Shown one piece after another: positions 10,118-21,461 of a stretch of 64,000 bases of DNA (the stretch's first letter is position 1; each line of letters opens with the position of its first letter). Origin of the DNA: Dactylis glomerata (Eukaryota > Streptophyta > Magnoliopsida > Poales > Poaceae); the NCBI GenBank assembly GCA_007115705.1, contig QXEO01000464.1:3149716-3213715 (forward strand). Reading direction: 5' to 3'. Below the pieces are notes generated by a model. That model saw only the letters and a list, made by a program, of their open reading frames with translations, made no database searches and was not told the DNA's origin. The translations under genes were made by a program, and so were the position numbers.

Positions 10118-10486
10118 AAAACAAAAATGCCTAAAAAATATAATTATACTATAACATTACAAAAATAATCAGTTAAAAATATGCATATTAATAAATGATT
10201 TTTGAAAAAAAATCACAGGCTGAGCCGACGGCATGTCGTCGGGTCAGGGCCCTGCAGGATAACGCCGTTGAGTGGGCCGAACGGTTGGCTCATGGCGAGT
10301 GGCTGAACCGATGACCCGGCCTGTACCGACGGCATGCCGTCGGGCCTACTCGGGCTACGCTGATGGCAATCCTGGCCCGACGGCCCATTTGCTAGGCGTC
10401 CGTGGTGACGGGCTACGCCGACGGCCCCGATATTTGGCCGTCGGTGTAGCATCTGGCCGTCGGCACAAAGCTTCTTTCCTATAGTG
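10118..10486. repeat. CACTA AT-rich linker and subterminal repeat region
   Basis: An AT-rich stretch (10118-10215) is followed by GC-rich sequence with repeated CCGACGGC / GCCGTCGG motifs in both orientations, up to the terminus at 10486. Such motifs are the usual transposase-binding layout of CACTA ends. Binding is inferred. Confidence 0.75.
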
Positions 10487-11325
10487 CTTTTGATGTTGTT
10501 TCTCCCATAATTTATGTGTTTTGAATGCAACTAATGCAGACTAACATTATTTTTAGTAGAATTGCCCTGGTGTCTCGTTTTTGTGCAGAAATCCAACTTT
10601 TAGTAAAAATCCAAGAAAATATTGTAAAAATCCTATTTCACCAGAAGACCCATGGAGCCAGAAGATAAGACAGAGAGGGGCTGGGAGGCCCCCAGTCGCC
10701 CTCTCGAGCCATCCTTCCGCCTACATATACCTCCTGACCTGAAACTTTTGGGGATTCGGTGTTTTTCCTAGATAGAGTTCCACTGCACCGCCACCATCAG
10801 AAACCGCGATTCAAAACTAGAAACTTCGTTCTGGCACCCTGCCAGGACGGGGATCTGGAGAAGATCTTCATCACCATCATCACCAATGTCCCTCCATCAA
10901 CCATTCATGATTCCCCCATCCATGTGTGAGTAATTCCTGTTGTAGGTGAAAGGGAAGGCAGGGATTGGATAAGATTGTTCATGTAATTTGCTATGAGATT
11001 GTTAGGGCATGGTGCCTAGTATCTATTGTTAGTGCTTATGACATTGTTGCAACTTGTTGTGCTTAATGCTTGTCACTTTGGGCCCAAGTGCCATGATCTC
11101 AGATCTGAACTTGTTATTGTTTCACTATGATAATTGTTGTTTATGGTCTTACCTGCAAGTTGTATACACATATTGTTGTCCGGAACCCGAGGCCCCAAAG
11201 TGACAGAAATTGGGATAACCGGAGGGGATGGCTGTGATGTGAGGATCACATGTGTTCACTGAGTGTTAATGCTTTGCTCCGGTACTTTATTAAAAGGAGT
11301 ACCTTAACTACCAATAGTTTCCCTT
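10487..11325 (+). mobile_element. Fragment of an old plus-strand Athila-type LTR
   Basis: About 840 bp resembling the middle of a Sabrina/WHAM-like LTR: GCCCTGGTGTCTCGTTTTTG near the start, the segment with CCATCATCACCAATG, then GGGATAACCGGAGGGGATGG and a TTAAAAGGAGTACCTTAA segment. Both ends are cut, by the CACTA at 10486 and by element E at 11326. The family assignment is from memory. There is no coding sequence. Confidence 0.65.
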
Positions 11326-14300
11326 TGTGATGCCCCAAAATCGGCACCTTACGAATTATAGCAATCATGCCACAATTCGCACGATGTCGCTTTGGAAACG
11401 CCCACCAAGAAAAATGTGCACGTCGCAACATACACATTAGGCGGGTGGAAATCAAGGTAGTAACATTACACAAGTTCACAATGGAACCCACAAAGAATAT
11501 AATATAACCGCGAAGACTCCAACAAGTCAAGAATACAAATATACAAAGATCCAAATCATACATAAAGCAAAATAGTATCCGAGTATGGACAAGAATACAA
11601 ATGGGCCTAAGAGGCCTAAAGATAACGATGGCATCCATAACCCTGCCCAGGCCAAGCCGAAAGGGTAACCTTGCTAACATCATCGCTTCCATGTACCTAT
11701 CTTTAAACCTGCTCCGATGAAAATCCGAGATGAGCAAAAATAAGTACAAAGTACTTAGCAAGACTTCAAGATGTATAAAGCGTAGTCAACAAGCCGCCTT
11801 TGTACGTGAGGTATGCAGACAAGCTCGAGAGACTCAAAAGGATGTCAGTTGTATGGTGGGGTTAAGCGGCAGCGAGCAAGCACTAAAGAACCTATAGAGA
11901 CACTCTACAACTTTGGTATAATCAGAATAAGATAAGAGAGCGCATAAATTAAATAAATAGCTACTACAACAATCATAACCTAGCCGATGAATCGCCTCAT
12001 CGTGACCCCATGAAGAAGCAATGGCAAAGGCACTCACACGGTTAACAATTTTATAACAAGTTAATGTTGTAGTAGAACTATTTACTATGCCACTTTTTAT
12101 CATCAATTAGGTGCAAGTTGTTCTATGATCGAGTAGAATGGTTCCAAGTCATCCATAACCGCGGACATGGCTTTTCGAAAAGATTTACCCTGCAGGGGTG
12201 CACCAATGTACCCATACACGCTCAATCAATCCAACCTAGACAAGGGCAGGATACCACGACAAGACCGTTGCTAGTTCTACGAGAGAGTTTAGGGGGGCCA
12301 CCTAACTAAGCTACCCGCAACGAAGTCGGCCGAGCTCCAAATACAGACCCAGAAGTTTGCGCCGACGGCTAAGTCTGTTAGAGAGCTCATCGGAGAGACT
12401 CTTCCAGCTTCGCATAAATGTCCTGCTAGCAAATAAACCCGTCAACCATCGGAGGTGATGCAACCACACCCATCGGAGGGGGGGCTTAGAGACTCCGCCA
12501 CCATCAAAGGTGACTCCATCCAAATCCAGATCCAAAAGTAAATACGATGTTGTGGCCCCCAGTAAACTAACTCGAGAAAAAGTAGTAAGTCAAGGGAGAC
12601 CCCATGGAATCTTCCACGAGTGGTTAGCGCGCTCAGCTTAGAACAGTTCATGCGAACTCGGGGTCCTAGGGGACACAAGTGAGCCGTCGTAAAATAGGCA
12701 AAATGACTCACCGATGCCTCTGCTTAATCAAGTGTAGTTATAACATAATTAAATCATGATTAACTCCAACATCTATTATCCAACTTATCTCCAACTCATA
12801 TCCATCTCATTTATCAAGTAGAGTATGTGATAAACTTCCCAATAACCCGATAAGATAATACAACTTGAAACAACCTAAGCATACCTACGACTCGCAAGGC
12901 CAACTCAAACAATAAGCGGATAAGGTGATAGGCGGGAGGTGACGGATATATACTTTTGCTTTGGGGAAACAGGTGGATAGGAGACGTGACTCGAACAAAG
13001 CATCGGAATACAAGGCTAGCAAAGCATAAAGCAGAAACACAAATAGGTAATAAGTACCCCTATAGGTAGGTAAGGGACGGGAAAGCTTGTCTGGCAAGAT
13101 TGTCAAAGAACACCCGAAGAACTTGTCGTTGCTCACAACACCACGAAGTGCCCTATCCGAGAAGAAGCAAAATGCTACAACAAACAATGGATGCAACACT
13201 TACTACTATGGTAAAAGAATCGGCATGATTATGTGAAGCATGTATGTCATGGCAATTATGATGCAATGCAACTTATTCAAATTATGCGGAATAGGATTCC
13301 AACACACATATATATGGCTCAACTTATTTACCTACCCGTCAAATTTAAATGTTGATTAGCATGGCAAAGGAAGACATGGGTGATCTACACAAAATTAAAT
13401 GAAGTGGAAATACCATATTTGGTGTTTTCCATTTACTCCATATGTTGTTAATAGGTGCAATGCAAATTACCACGAAACTACATGATGCAAGATGCAAACA
13501 ATAGCATGGATGGCAGATTCAGATTCACTGCATTTTTCTGATAAACTTTCATATAAAATACTTTGTATTTGGAGTTATAGATTAAAAGATATTGATTTTG
13601 CAAGTTTCAAACATTTCCTACAATTTTCTGAAAATAGGAAAGAGCCTGAACTTTTCTCACCAAGAGGCTACTAGCTGCAGGGACTGGCAGTGGGCCGGCA
13701 TATGATGAGGTAGCTGACTGGGCACCGGGAAGATAGCAGGACTACTATCAGCTGAAGGGTAAAACAAAAATAAAAAAGAATGGGCTTTGTAACGCCTAGG
13801 ATTTGAACTTGTGATCTCAAAATATAATGTACAAGGAACGGACCATCTGGGCAAGTGATTATATCTTGTCAGGTAACGCACGGTATCCTCCTTGAAGCAA
13901 ATCGAACACGACCTAGAAGTGGCCAATACGGAAACAGTCAAGCGGACAAAGTAGCAGACATAACCTGCAACAGCTACGAACAGATCTTATCAGATGTAGA
14001 CTCACGTGATTCTAAACCAAGAGAAGACAGAGACTTGGCCTTGGATGATCGCTAAACATGATGAAGCGGGGAAGCATCAAACAGAATGATTCGAGGCCGA
14101 TATCCATGAGCTGCGCTGGGGTCTGAAGGTGGTCATCATGGATGCAGACGTACAGAGAATGGGCAAACGAAAATGATGTACAGAAGGGCGACGCGTGCGC
14201 TTGCGGCCGGCAGCTGGAGCGATCGATGAGCAGACCTTGGCAATGGGGCTGGAAGGGCGGACGTGCCCACAGCATACCGGGACGGACTGGCGTCGATCGG

Positions 14301-15344
14301 CGTGCGGGGATGCTGCGCTGAAGACACGATGAACGGCGATGGGACGCATGGCTACAGATGAGCGGTGGGGGCGAGTTTGCAGAACAGAGGTGGTGCGGCC
14401 TTGAAGAGTTCAACGGCGACATAGACATGCGAGCAGAACCCGTAGACCTTGGCAGCAATGCTCAAAAAACTGAAGAAAGGCAGAGATGTTTCAGAGAGTA
14501 GAAAGGTTGCAGAGTTTCAGGTGAACGATAATTGTAGAGAGGCTCGACCTCTTGTCCGCAGGGATGACCTAAACCAGACGCAAATGAGTGCGTGGCTAGG
14601 CATCATTGAAGCTCAGCGAGGAGCGATGCAGCCGGTGGGTAACTTGGTGTTGGTTTGTGGGCGAGGACAGGCTGCAGGGCAGCGCACAGACAAGCGACAA
14701 TGGAGATAACGAAGGCTAGTATGGACGTATGGCGCCGGGAAGAACTTGGCATCGATCCAAAGTGCTCTGGCTCCGGATCTTTCAGGGAAGTAGACGAGGG
14801 TGAGATAGTGGTTCAATTCCCGTGCTCAAGGAGAGCCTGAGGTGGACCAAAACAGCGGGGCGGCAGCGAGGTATGGGGTTGTGTTGCTTGCAGGGAAGAG
14901 GAGCAGAGAACGAGCAACGAGAGAGAAGAGCGGCGGTGACAGGAGGGGATAGCGGCTAGGCTTAGCAGGCTAGGGTTGTACTCCCTCCGTTTAGAAATAT
15001 AAGATATTTTAGCTTTGTGAAGTGAGTGTATCTAGAAATGAATCTATACACTAAAACATGTCTAGATACACTCACTTCACAAAGCTAAAACATCTTATAT
15101 TTCCGAACGGAGGGAGTAGAAGGTGGGGAGCTGCATAAAAAGGGAGTGAGGAACATCTGGTAGCCGTCCCATCGGTCAACAGGGGACGTGGAGGTCCTCG
15201 ATGCGCGTCCGTACAGAGGTAGGTGACGACCAGAGGGAGATTGGGCTTTGGCTGGGTCTACAAGGAGTGAGATGGGCTTTGGAGGAAAAATAAAAGAAAA
15301 GGTCCAAAGGGGCAGATTTTAACAAAACATTTTCCAAACTTGGT
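11326..15344 (-). repeat. Element E: first LTR copy, LARD-like, MITE-interrupted
   Basis: It starts TGTGATGCCCC at 11326, much like the TGTGACGCCC terminus of the large LTRs at 41944 and 61814. It contains the parallel landmark ACCGCGGACATGGC near 12160, comparable with the ATAACCGAGGACACGGC segment in the G/H LTRs, and a GC-rich block (about 14040-14970), so it is probably a related giant LTR. The expected GTTACA end is missing: the sequence jumps at about 15344 into a second LTR copy. Possible TSD CCCTT at 11321-11325. No gene is seen in these 4 kb; short ORFs are not conserved. Confidence 0.6.
14981..15116. mobile_element. Stowaway MITE, 136 bp
   Basis: It begins CTCCCTCCGT and ends ACGGAGGGAG, flanked by TA on both sides (14979-14980 and 15117-15118), which is the Stowaway/Tc1-mariner signature. 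The element is almost one long palindrome: AAGTGAGTGTATCTAGA recurs as its reverse complement. It is non-coding and sits in the GC-rich part of the element E LTR. Confidence 0.95.
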
Positions 15345-15772
15345 TATGGAACCCACAAAGAATATAATATAACCGCGAAGACTCCAACGAGTCAAGAATA
15401 TAAATACATATAAAGATCCAAATCATACATAAAGCAAAATAGTATCCGAGTACGGACAAGAATACAAATGGACCTAAGAGGCCTAAAGATAACAATGGCG
15501 TCCATAACCCTGCCCAGGCCAAGCCGGAAGGGTAACCTTGCTAATATCATCGCTTCCACGTACCTGTCTTCAAACCTGCTCCGGTGAAAATCCGAGACGA
15601 GCAGCAATAAGTACAAAGTACTTAGCAAGACTTCAAAACATATAAAGCATAGTCAACAAGCCGCCTTTGTACATGAGGTACGCAGACAAGCTTGAGAGAC
15701 TCAAAAGTACGTCAGCTGTATGGTGGGGTTAAGTGGCAGTGAGCAAGCACTAAAGAACCTATAGAGATAGTC
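15345..15772 (-). repeat. Element E: truncated second LTR copy
   Basis: It duplicates 11483-11915 at roughly 93-94% identity (about 28 differences counted). It lacks the first 160 bp of the LTR and stops at about 15772. The direct junction with the first copy at 15344/15345 (short shared TGG) indicates loss of the internal domain by illegitimate recombination. Confidence 0.75.
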
Positions 15773-15968
15773 TATGAAATGGATCTTAAGGGCGACTAGA
15801 GGGGGGGTGAATAGGCGCTACATAAAATTTTACCTTTTTCAAATTTAAGGCTTGACATGAAATAAAATTCACTAGATGTGCAACTAGGTGAATTTCCTAC
15901 GTGACAAACAAGCAAGTAAACAAGTATGGAAGACGGAAACAAGATACAAGTAAGGGTAATAAAGAACC
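15773..15968. mobile_element. Fragment F of an unidentified element
   Basis: About 196 bp starting near GATCTTAAGGGCGACTAG and containing GGGGGGGTGAATAGGCGC, a phrase I associate with Triticeae repeats but cannot assign. It ends where the LTR of element B begins, so its other part should lie beyond B, off the window. Confidence 0.4.
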
Positions 15969-16862
15969 TATCGATGGATTTTGTGTCGCAAGAACATGGG
16001 GCGCCATGCGACAGTCCCAAAGATTCGAAAGCAGGGGCTGAACGTGTGAGATCTTGGATCACAACAAAACACGGTCACTGAACGCACTACCCACTGCAGA
16101 GAGGGACGCCGAGATTTACCCATGTTCAGGGCCCTCGTGGTGAGGTAACACCCCTACTTCCCGCCTTCTTGTATTACGATGGGATACCTCACGAGGAGTA
16201 CAAGGTCTTGGTTACAAAGCTCTAACTAGCCAGAGGTTGAAGAACCTGCGTGCCTAGCTAGCAGCTTGGAGAAGATGAAGATTCCGATCCCCTCTAAGGG
16301 GTGGCCTTCCCCTCCTTTTATAGTGCCAAGGTCCTCCTTTCCCTTATCTTCTTGGGGAAGGGGTTGCCACACACGGCCAAGGAGGGAGGACAGCTATAAA
16401 CTACATTCTTCTGTGGATGTAGTCTTTGTAGAGTAGTGGCGCCAGTCCACCGGAGTGGGTGGAGGAAGCTGACGTCTTCCTCTGGCGCCCTGCACCGTCC
16501 ACGCTATTTTTAGGGGGGTGGCCAACAACCACTGTGCCACTTTATGCAGGCACGGCGAAAGTTGGTCTCCTCCCTGTTGGGGGTAGCATGGGCGGTACGC
16601 GGTCTTCCGTCCTTTATCTTCTTGCTCTGCACGCAAACATGCTGAGCTGACGTGGACGTGGTTCCTCCCCTCACCAGTGGATGCTCGTGAGGAGGTCTTC
16701 TGGTCCTTAGCAGCTTTAGCCATCGTTCTCCTCATGAGGCACCTCCTCATGAGGGCCTTCTCCAATAGCTTCGGTTGTGGTTGCACCCTGGGCTAAAGCT
16801 GGGCCGTTGAAGGGGCCCAGGAGCAGGTGGACTGGGATACCCTGGTATCCAGAACACCGACA
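15969..16862 (-). repeat. 3' LTR of element B (about 894 bp)
   Basis: On the plus strand it runs from TATCGATGGATTT (the right copy has TGTCGATGGATTT, so the terminal TG has mutated) to GAACACCGACA. Beyond 16862 comes GTAACCCCTGGG, which read on the minus strand is a purine-rich CCCAGGGGTTAC in polypurine-tract position. It contains CTCGTGAGG-type phrases repeated through element B. It resembles the element C LTR in length and in the terminal ...CCGACA. Confidence 0.8.
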
Positions 16863-17159
16863 GTAACCCCTGGGAGCCCAGCCCGCGAACGCACCCTCTT
16901 GAGGGGGCGAAGGGCCGGGGGCCCCAAAAGCTGCTGGGCCCTCCAACAGCACGCGTTAACCGTGCGGTCAGAGGACCATGTGAATATGCAGAGGCAGCGG
17001 ACGGGTGGTGCGACTGTAGCTGGTGAGATGAAACGACAGGCAACACCGCGGTCCCCGAAGCATCAACCGTCATGATGGCGCGTCGCTTCACTGCAGAGCA
17101 CAACGCCAATGCTTCGGTTCCTGCGCTGAGATTTGACGCGATGATGCTGGCTGCGCCCC

Positions 17160-17167
17160 TTAAATAG
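17160..17167 (+). promoter_or_regulatory. TATA-like box for the element B antisense gene
   Basis: TTAAATAG lies about 58 bp upstream of the ATG at 17225 and about 300 bp inside the 3' LTR boundary. The leader after it is pyrimidine-rich (CACCTCCTTCCTCC), typical of plant 5' UTRs. The position mirrors the TATAAA at 25758 in element C. Confidence 0.5.
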
Positions 17168-17224
17168 AGTCTCCTCGAGACCTCCGGCACTTCACCTCCT
17201 TCCTCCAGTGCCACTTCTTCCTCT

Positions 17225-18003
17225 ATGCCCCCCAAGCTCATGGATCCCTCCCCCTCCTCCGCCGCCGCTGGCCCAAGCTCGGGGGCGAAACGCCATGGGC
17301 GCCCTCAGGGCACCCGGAAGTAGGCAAAGGTTCCGGCCTGGTGGAAGCCCGGCGCTGGTGGCCCCCTACGCATTGGCGCGCTGAGGCAGGGCAAGGCGAA
17401 TCGCGCCGCCATAGGGACCTTCGGCGCCCTGACCCTTAGGGGTCCCGCGCCCGGAGGCGCTCTGAACTCACCGTCGCCACTAGCGGCAGTGCCTACTCCC
17501 TGCGCCCCGGGGAGCATCGACCAGGTACTCCAGGAGGTGGAGGCCATCCTAGGCTCCCTCCCCCTGCTGCAGATCCTCTGGCCCTGCCGGTGAACAGAGT
17601 GGTCACCACTCCGCGCCCCTTGGCAGCGGCGATGCTAGGACCCCTCATCGGCCCGGGGTCCCGCTTCGTGGAGCTCCTCGTCATCATCAATACCCTAAGC
17701 TTCAACTCCCTCCGGCTGCCCGACGCAGTCCGGAGGGTGGTCTACGCCCCCAGTGCGGCCTCCGGGGAGATCGTCCTGGGGGAGCAGAGCAGGCCAGATC
17801 TCTTCTGGCCTATGGACATCCTTCTCGGAGTGGGCGGCCACGCTGTCCTCTCTGGGCGCTGGAGGGCTTTTGCCCTCGGCCATCGCCTTCACGCCAGTGA
17901 CCACCTCATCTTCTGCTTCAAGCTAGGGGCGCTGGAGGCCCCGGTGCGGATCTTCAATGCCGCTGGTGTCCGCCGCACCTACCCCCAGCCCGCGGCGCAG
18001 TGA
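17225..18003 (+). pseudogene. Antisense gene of element B with a B3-like DNA-binding domain
   Basis: One exon of about 259 codons, on the strand opposite gag-pol. From the ATG at 17225 (MPPKLMDPSP) the frame is broken by a TAG at 17321-17323, stays open to about 17590, then needs a frame change into the frame that runs to TGA at 18001-18003. The last 110 residues have the order of a plant B3 domain: FVELLVI at the start, LRLPDAVRRV (B3: L.iP..f), FWPMDI (W.v.), then GRWRAFALGHRLHASDHLIF (GW..F...h.L..gD.lvF) and VRIF. B3 domains bind DNA in plant transcription factors. Here it may be an element-encoded regulator or captured host sequence. The copy is dead as it stands. The B3 call is by motif only; profile searching would settle it. 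Confidence 0.55.
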
Positions 18004-19197
18004 AGGGGAAATCCTGGCGCAGTAGCCTCCTGGGAAGGGGAGCTAGTCTCCTCCCCACTTTCGCAATGTAGCTCGCACCGGCGGGGAATGCCCCGCTGTG
18101 CCTTTGTCTTCTCCCCGTAGGGGGTTAGTAATGAAAATCTCCTTGCTTTTCTACTTCTTGATTTTCGCCGTCGTCCTGTTCGTCTGAGCGCTCAAGAGCC
18201 CTAGCGAGTTGTTGACACCGATGGGAGGCCTCCCTATGCCTCAGAGCTCATGTTGGGGTTAGCGCCAGTGATGACATCAGGCGATTCCTGAGATTAGAAG
18301 TTGAAGAAAGAGTTGGAAAACAAAAAACCCCAAAACCCTGAAAATGAAAAAACAAATCGGCGAAACAAACAAAAAAAGAAAGCGAATAAGATGCCCTTGT
18401 GACCGGCACAGGGACCTTCTCCATCGTGGAGGAGCGCGGCACTACCTGTGCTAGCAGCTAAGAGCAAATTGTCATGCGTGGCGATTCATGGGGCCTTCCT
18501 CGTCGTGAGGGAAGCTAGACCCTCATAGACGTGAAAACATCGATGCTTAAGAGAGCCCAGAAACCATCGATACCTCATTAAGGGTTGCTCACAAGGTGAA
18601 GGGCATGGCGTGGACCTCCGGATCTGCATCTCCTTCGCAAGACGATCAGAGCAGCCTTTATCTTCAATAATCCTGCCATGTTAGGCCTTCCTCGATAGAG
18701 GGAATCTTCCTGTGGATGCATTGTGCATCAACGCGTCCTTGTTCCCTCGTGAGGATTGCTCACGAGGCTCGTGAGGGTTGCTCACGAGGCGCTGGTCCTT
18801 AGCGGGTGCCTTGGGCACACCTCGGACTTTCCTCGAAGATTTAATATTTCCTGGTGTACTTCGTGAGGAACTAAGCACCATGGGTACTTGGAGGTGATCG
18901 ATAGCAGGGTCATCGCCCCCAATCAGAGCTCATTCCCTTCGGGTTTTTTAGGCTTGCTATTTTCCGGGCAAAGGCCCCAGCATAGACACCGTGCCTAGCC
19001 CCCTTTCGCGTGGAGTACAATAGAAAATAAATGGACTTCATGCCATTTTAATATCATGCCAAAGCAGAGGCACTATACTGCACTATAACTTAATATTAGT
19101 GCTAAAGAGCTTTTTGATCTGATACGAGTGTTGTGACAACAGTCCTAACCTCCTCGTGAGGAACCTAAGGGTAGAACTTTCGCAGATGAGCTATGTT
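18004..19197. other. Element B spacer between the antisense gene and integrase
   Basis: It holds the 3' flank of the antisense gene (a TAATGAAAATC stretch near 18128 may serve polyadenylation), an A-rich minus/plus region near 18320-18385, and repeated CTCGTGAGG / CCTCACGAGG phrases between 18500 and 18870 (for example GCTCACGAGGCTCGTGAGGG). No gene was recognised. The two transcription units converge here. Confidence 0.6.
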
Positions 19198-20340
19198 TCA
19201 CGGGCTCCCCACCAGTACACCTTCTACAGTCTCCAGCCACGCCGAGCCTAGCCTGGTGATGTGCGTCACCTTGAAGGGGCCTTCCCACATTGGAGACAGC
19301 TTGTGCAGGCCCTCGTGAGAGAGTATTCTCCTCAGCACCAGGTCGCTGACCTCTAGAGTCCTTGCCCGAACATGGTGGCTGTGATAGCGGCATAGTCCTT
19401 GCTGGTACCTTGCAGGGCGGAGTGCGGCTTGGCACCGAGCTTCTTTGATCTGGAGGAGGCGATCCTTGATGAGGTCCTCTTGGCAAATTTCATTGAAGGC
19501 GAGCACTCTTGGCGACCCAAACTTGATGTCGGTGGGAAGAACAGCCTCTGCCCCATAGACCAAGAAGAAAGGAGTCTCTCCAGTGGGTTTGGTGGCGGTA
19601 GTCCTGATGGACCACAAGATGGATTGGAGGTTGTCTAACCATTTTTTGCCGCAGGCCTCGAGCTTGGCGTTGAAGCTTCTTGTCTTGAGTCCTTTGAGGA
19701 CTTCAGCGTTGGTGCGCTCAGCTTGGCCATTGCTCCTAGGGTAGGTGACCAAAGCGAAGCAGATCTTGATGCCGACCGATGAGCAGTACTCTCAGAATAG
19801 CCCGCTGGTGAACTAGCTACCGTTGTCGGTGATGTTGCGATTAGGCACACCAAAGCGGCAGACCGGCCCACGAATGAACTTGACTACGGACCTGGCCAGG
19901 ATTGTGCACACCGGCTCCACCTCCACCCACTTGGTAAACTTGTCGATGGCAATGTAGAGGTAGCGATAGCCCCCTTGCGCTCTGGGAAATGGACGAAGGA
20001 TGTCCAATCCCCAGACTGCAAAGGGCCAAGTGAGTGGGATGGTCTGCAGCTCCTGCGCTAGCTGATGAATCTGCTTGGCGTGGAATTGGCATGCCTCACA
20101 CTTCTTGACCATCTCTGTCACATCCCAGAGCACTGAAGGCTAGTAGAAGCTGCTTCGATATGCCTTTGCGGCAAGAGTTGAAGCAGAAGCATGATGCCCA
20201 CATTCACCGGCATGGATGTCCCTGAGAAGCTCTTGGCCTTGGTGAGTAGATATGCACTTCAGAGTGATGCCATTTGGGTGACACCGGTACAAGTCACCAT
20301 CTTTGATGTAGTAGCCTAAGGCTTGACGCACTATCCTCTC
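19198..20340 (-). pseudogene. Integrase of element B, fragmented
   Basis: Three pieces: the zinc finger with HQGQELLRDIHAGECGHHAS (20140-20331) plus KKCEACQFHAKQIHQ; the core with GLDILRPF (first Asp) and NITDNGS (second Asp) at 19813-20133; and the end with SNGQAERTN (Glu) and the SH3-like MWEGPFKV at 19198-19752. A stop falls between the second Asp and the Glu segment (about 19798-19812), and another separates the finger from the core near 20140. Catalytic residues are still recognisable, but the enzyme cannot be made whole. Confidence 0.85.
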
Positions 20341-20343
20341 GGC

Positions 20344-21201
20344 CTATGATTCATCTTCAGGAAGCCTGCTGCTGATGAGGAAGGCCTTGAGCTCTAGGAT
20401 CCAATCCACTCCCTCTTGTCGTGCCAATGCCAGTAGGATGCAGTCACCCAAAGGAGGCCCGCAGTCCGGAGCCCTCTGCTCCGGTGGCGGCGGTAGGACA
20501 GTTGGAGGGTCAGACCCGGATGATGACGGAGAGGCAGGCAGTTTGAAGAGTCGCTCCTCGAAGACGCCGGCAGGTTGTGCCAGGCAATGCGAGGTGCGCT
20601 TGGCGATTTCGTCCACCTCCACATTTTCTCCCCTTGGGATGTGCTTCAGCTCCAAGGCTTGGAAGCATTTTTCCATCTTTCGATGCTCCTCGAGATAAGC
20701 CGCCATGTGCTCATCCTTTGGAGTGTAGCTCTTGTTGGAGAAGTTCACTTCCAACTGTGAATCTCCCTTGACGACGAGGCACTTGATTCCCAAAGCATTC
20801 GCTGCCCTTAGGCCAGCGAGTAGTCCTTCATACTCCGCGATGTTGTTGGAGACCTTGTGCTCAGGCTTAAAGCAGAGCTGTATGGCATAGAAGAGCTTGT
20901 CTCCAGAGGGAGAGGTCAGGATAGCACCAGCTCCCACGCCGGGGAGGTTGAAGGCGCCGTCAAAGTGCATGACCCAGAGGCCTAGGGCCTCCTCTCCTGG
21001 GAGCGTTGACTCCACCTCTGGAGGCTCATCAGCGAATGGATCAGTCCATTTGGCAGTGAACTCAGCCAAAGCTATGCTCTTGATTACCTTAGTAGTTTTG
21101 AAGGAGATCTCGAAGGGTTGAAGCTCCACGGCCCATTCTGCCACCCGCCCGGTGACATTGGGATTGCGTAGAATGGTCTCCAGGGGATGATCAGTAACCA
21201 C
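20344..21201 (-). pseudogene. Second (Tat-type) RNase H of element B
   Basis: About 285 codons with HFDGAFN, VSNNIAEYEGLLAGL and VKGDSQL, which supply the Asp, Glu and Asp of an RNase H active site. Upstream is the degenerate connection region from the original RNase H. Tat-lineage elements are known for this added RNase H. It is followed by a spacer with proline-rich and EQRAPDCG text before integrase. It is open over this stretch but cut from RT by stops at 21202-21461. Confidence 0.8.
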
Positions 21202-21461
21202 CTTTATCGGGTGACCCTAGAAGTAGTGATGTAGCTTTCTCAAAGCAATGAGTAGGGTATAGAGCAGCTTTTGCTGCATGGTGTAACACTCCCACATGTC
21301 GCGTAGCACCGTGCTGATGAAGTACACGGGCTTCTGCACCTTGGTGATGCCCTCAGGAGTTTTCTCCTCAAGAGGTTTAGGAGAGTCGCTCTGAGGGAGC
21401 GGCTCAGCCAGTGAAGCTGTAGCAGGTGGCCCCTCTTGAGGGATAGAAGGGATTTCTGCCT

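Larger units (their letters stand above)
8467..10486. mobile_element. CACTA (En/Spm-type) transposon, right end only
   Basis: The right terminus reads TCCTATAGTG at 10477-10486, the inverted form of a CACTATAGGA terminus. It is preceded by at least six CCGACGG/CCGTCGG subterminal motifs. The 3-bp TSD would be CTT (10487-10489). No transposase is visible: the part present is a tandem array, an AT-rich linker and the subterminal region. The left part, with the other terminus, lies beyond element A, which interrupts it at 8466. Confidence 0.8.

Noticed and set aside
17225..18003. Intact host B3 transcription factor gene
   Set aside because: It has an internal stop and a frame change, and it sits between the LTR and integrase of element B in the antisense-gene slot; host capture in the past remains possible.
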